Source: CAZTII01 sp964613305
Lineage (GTDB): Bacteria; Bacillota_I; Bacilli_A; Erysipelotrichales; Erysipelotrichaceae
Assembly (NCBI GenBank): GCA_964613305.1
Contig: CAZTII010000005.1
Span: 1 to 52,308, forward strand
DNA: 52,308 nt
Direction of reading: 5' to 3'
The position numbers were made by a program, and so were the translations under genes. Positions 51,098 through 52,308 of this stretch are shown piece by piece (the first letter of the stretch is position 1; each line of letters opens with the position of its first letter). The notes beneath the pieces are model-generated. The model was not told the DNA's origin. It made no database searches and saw only the letters and a list, made by a program, of their open reading frames with translations.

Positions 51098-51126
51098 TTG
51101 CAATTCAATTATCAATAGCATATAAT
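51098..51126 (+). promoter_or_regulatory. Promoter of the tRNA-Cys/tRNA-Leu pair
   Basis: TTGCAA (51098-51103), 17-base spacer, consensus TATAAT (51121-51126), about 20 bases before the first tRNA. Confidence 0.75.
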
Positions 51127-51146
51127 AATTAAGCAGGTTAAAGAGT

Positions 51147-51221
51147 GGTTCCTTAGCCAAGCTGGTAAGGCAATAGACTGCAACTCTGTGACCGCCGGTT
51201 CAAGTCCGGCAGGAACCTCCA
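51147..51221 (+). tRNA. tRNA-Cys (anticodon GCA)
   Basis: Acceptor GGTTCCT pairs with AGGAACC. The anticodon arm is ATAGA, CTGCAAC, TCTGT, giving GCA. The T arm is GCCGG, TTCAAGT, CCGGC. Discriminator T and CCA are encoded. Confidence 0.96.
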
Positions 51222-51224
51222 TAT

Positions 51225-51311
51225 GGAGATATGGCGGAATAGGCAGACGCATCGGACTTAAAATCCGGTGGTAGAAATACCGTATGGGTTCAAGTCCCAT
51301 TATCTCCACCA
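51225..51311 (+). tRNA. tRNA-Leu (anticodon TAA)
   Basis: Acceptor GGAGATA pairs with TATCTCC, discriminator A, encoded CCA. The anticodon arm is TCGGA, CTTAAAA, TCCGG, giving TAA for UUA codons. A long variable arm (GGTAGAAATACC) marks a class II tRNA. It lies three bases after tRNA-Cys and is cotranscribed with it. Confidence 0.96.
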
Positions 51312-51325
51312 TTTTGTAAAAAAAT

Positions 51326-51348
51326 ATACGCATAGCGTATTTTTTTTT
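51326..51348 (+). terminator. Terminator after tRNA-Leu
   Basis: ATACGC (51326-51331), loop ATA, GCGTAT (51335-51340), then T8. Confidence 0.8.
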
Positions 51349-51386
51349 AGTGTCAATGGTAAAATGATGACGGAGGGTTTTAAAAG

Positions 51387-52040
51387 ATGAAATTGAATAA
51401 CGCGTTTAATTGTCGCTTTTTAGGTGGAAGTTGTATTAATTTTATACGTTCTGATGATATTAGTCATTGCGATGAGAATGATCTTGATGTATTAAAACAA
51501 CATCATGTTACCACAATTATTGATTTAAGAAGTAGTTTTGAAATTAAAGAGTGTAATTATAATTTTTCACAATTTTCTTGTTTTCATATTCCTTTTGTTA
51601 GTGAAGATAATAATACATCGGATTTACTTCCTTTACTTCAACAAGGTGGTTTATCGTTATTGTATCAATTGATGGTGAAAGACAATCCATCGATTAAAAG
51701 GATATTGGATGTTTTAGCAAATAGTGAAGGTTGTACGTTATATCATTGTACCGCAGGCAAAGATAGAACTGGTGTTTTATCGATGATGTTAATGATGCTT
51801 GCAGGTTTTGATTTAAAGGCATGCCAAGATGATTATGAACCATCGTATGATAATATTAGAAATTCTCCTAATTTTAAACCATTTCAAAATATTATGATGG
51901 AGAAAATGATGTATTCGAATCGTGACTATATTGAAGCGGTTTATCATGATATTAATACTGTGGGTATTGAAGTGTTTCTTAAACATTGTGGTGTAAGTGA
52001 TGAAACACTGAATAAATTAAAGAATAAACTTATTTTTTAA
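51387..52040 (+). CDS. Tyrosine-protein phosphatase-like protein
   Basis: A 217-residue protein of the atypical tyrosine/dual-specificity phosphatase group often annotated as Y_phosphatase3 or IphP-like. The active-site loop HCTAGKDRTG holds the nucleophile Cys121 and phosphate-binding Arg127 (CX5R). TTIIDLRSSFEIKE near residue 45 is the usual strand and Arg before it. No signal peptide or membrane segment is seen, so it acts in the cytoplasm. CGGAGGG at 51371-51377 precedes the ATG. It stands alone between tRNA genes; its substrate (phosphotyrosine, phosphoinositide or other phosphoester) is unknown. Confidence 0.88.
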   Translation: MKLNNAFNCRFLGGSCINFIRSDDISHCDENDLDVLKQHHVTTIIDLRSSFEIKECNYNFSQFSCFHIPFVSEDNNTSDLLPLLQQGGLSLLYQLMVKDNPSIKRILDVLANSEGCTLYHCTAGKDRTGVLSMMLMMLAGFDLKACQDDYEPSYDNIRNSPNFKPFQNIMMEKMMYSNRDYIEAVYHDINTVGIEVFLKHCGVSDETLNKLKNKLIF

Positions 52041-52066
52041 TTTAAATATACTTTATATTGAATAAA

Positions 52067-52090
52067 ATTAATTTTAATTTTAAAATTAAT
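52067..52090 (+). repeat. AT-only inverted repeat after the phosphatase gene
   Basis: ATTAATTTTA, ATTT, TAAAATTAAT is a perfect 10-base inverted repeat made only of A and T. It lies 27 bases after the phosphatase stop and might be a weak terminator, but no T run follows on the plus strand. Confidence 0.4.
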
Positions 52091-52099
52091 AAAATAGTA

Positions 52100-52128
52100 T
52101 TGCATTTTACAATATTATTTGATATTAT
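52100..52128 (+). promoter_or_regulatory. Promoter of the tRNA-Arg/tRNA-Pro genes
   Basis: TTGCAT (52100-52105), 17-base spacer, TATTAT (52123-52128) with an extended TG, 30 bases before tRNA-Arg. Confidence 0.6.
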
Positions 52129-52157
52129 AATAAGGCACTGTGGAAACAATGCAATAG

Positions 52158-52234
52158 GCGCCCATAGCTCAATTGGATAGAGCGTTTGACTACGGATCAA
52201 AAGGTTGCGGGTTCAAGTCCTACTGGGCGCGCCA
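52158..52234 (+). tRNA. tRNA-Arg (anticodon ACG)
   Basis: Acceptor GCGCCCA pairs with TGGGCGC, discriminator G, encoded CCA. The anticodon arm TTTGA, CTACGGA, TCAAA gives ACG, whose A34 is normally edited to inosine. CGT is the commonest Arg codon in the genes here, which fits. The T stem reads GCGGG against CCTAC, leaving a C-A mismatch at the second pair and a G-U at the third. Confidence 0.93.
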
Positions 52235-52253
52235 TTAGAATTTTCAAAATAAA

Positions 52254-52308
52254 CGGGATGTAGCACAGCTTGGTAGTGCACTTGATTTGGGATCAAGGGG
52301 TCGCAGGT
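52254..52308 (+). tRNA. tRNA-Pro (anticodon TGG), cut by window end
   Basis: CGGGATG starts the acceptor, the D arm is GCACAGCTTGGTAGTGC and the anticodon arm CTTGA, TTTGGGA, TCAAG gives TGG. The T arm is cut off at the window end. It follows tRNA-Arg by 19 bases. Confidence 0.93.

Noticed and set aside
1..52308. CRISPR array, insertion sequence or prophage
   Set aside because: No regularly spaced repeats, transposase, integrase or phage structural genes were seen on either strand.

Overview
The window is AT-rich, densely packed DNA from a low-GC Gram-positive bacterium (Bacillota). The gene order tsaE-tsaB-rimI-tsaD-rex plus an ABC-F gene matches the ydi region of Bacillus, and sepF-divIVA-like-ileS is a typical Firmicute division neighbourhood. 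Two T-box leaders, an S-box leader, lipoprotein solute-binding proteins, a PPi-type phosphofructokinase and a V-type ATPase fit an anaerobic, fermentative Firmicute, possibly of the Erysipelotrichia type. That placement is inference; no rRNA is present. TGA is used as a stop and TGG codes for Trp, so the code is standard.

Layout. 1-2564: t6A tRNA-modification operon with rimI. 2578-7970: rex, T-box-controlled asnS, ABC-F ATPase, PPi-PFK, then a strong terminator. 7982-15885: a complete four-gene Wadjet (JetABCD) anti-plasmid system of the DUF2397/DUF2398/TIGR02680/DUF2399 type, lying between the pfp terminator and the 3' end of a tRNA-Ser(CGA) gene. 16141-22004: oligopeptide ABC transporter oppBCDF followed by an OppA whose usual C-terminal segment sits at the N-terminus, apparently a circular permutation. 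22082-30431: nine-gene V-type ATPase operon. 30422-34795: convergent GNAT gene, sepF, a divIVA-like gene and T-box-controlled ileS. 34800-36622 (minus strand): an orphan PTS IIB protein and a divergent metK behind a SAM-I riboswitch. 36652-41503: XRE-cupin regulator with potABCD; PotA carries a roughly 170-residue double-repeat insertion inside its TOBE domain. 41556-51040: dppABCDF followed by an M20 peptidase, an S9 peptidase and a DUF1177 protein, which reads as a peptide import and degradation operon. 51098-52308: tRNA-Cys, tRNA-Leu, a tyrosine-phosphatase-like gene, tRNA-Arg and a tRNA-Pro cut by the window end.

How the genes work together. Two peptide importers and a polyamine importer, plus cytoplasmic peptidases, suggest heavy reliance on imported peptides and polyamines. 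asnS and ileS answer to uncharged tRNA, and metK answers to SAM. The V-ATPase couples ATP to ion movement across the membrane. Wadjet is the only defence system seen.

Most interesting for a second look: the permuted OppA, the PotA insertion, the Wadjet operon beside tRNA-Ser, the divergent MetK, and the DUF1177-peptidase-transporter operon. I found no CRISPR array, insertion sequence, integrase or prophage gene. Stretches of about 300 bases or more without a protein gene (15836-16140, 36434-36740, 51021-51386, 52041-52308) hold the tRNAs, riboswitch, promoters and terminators listed below.
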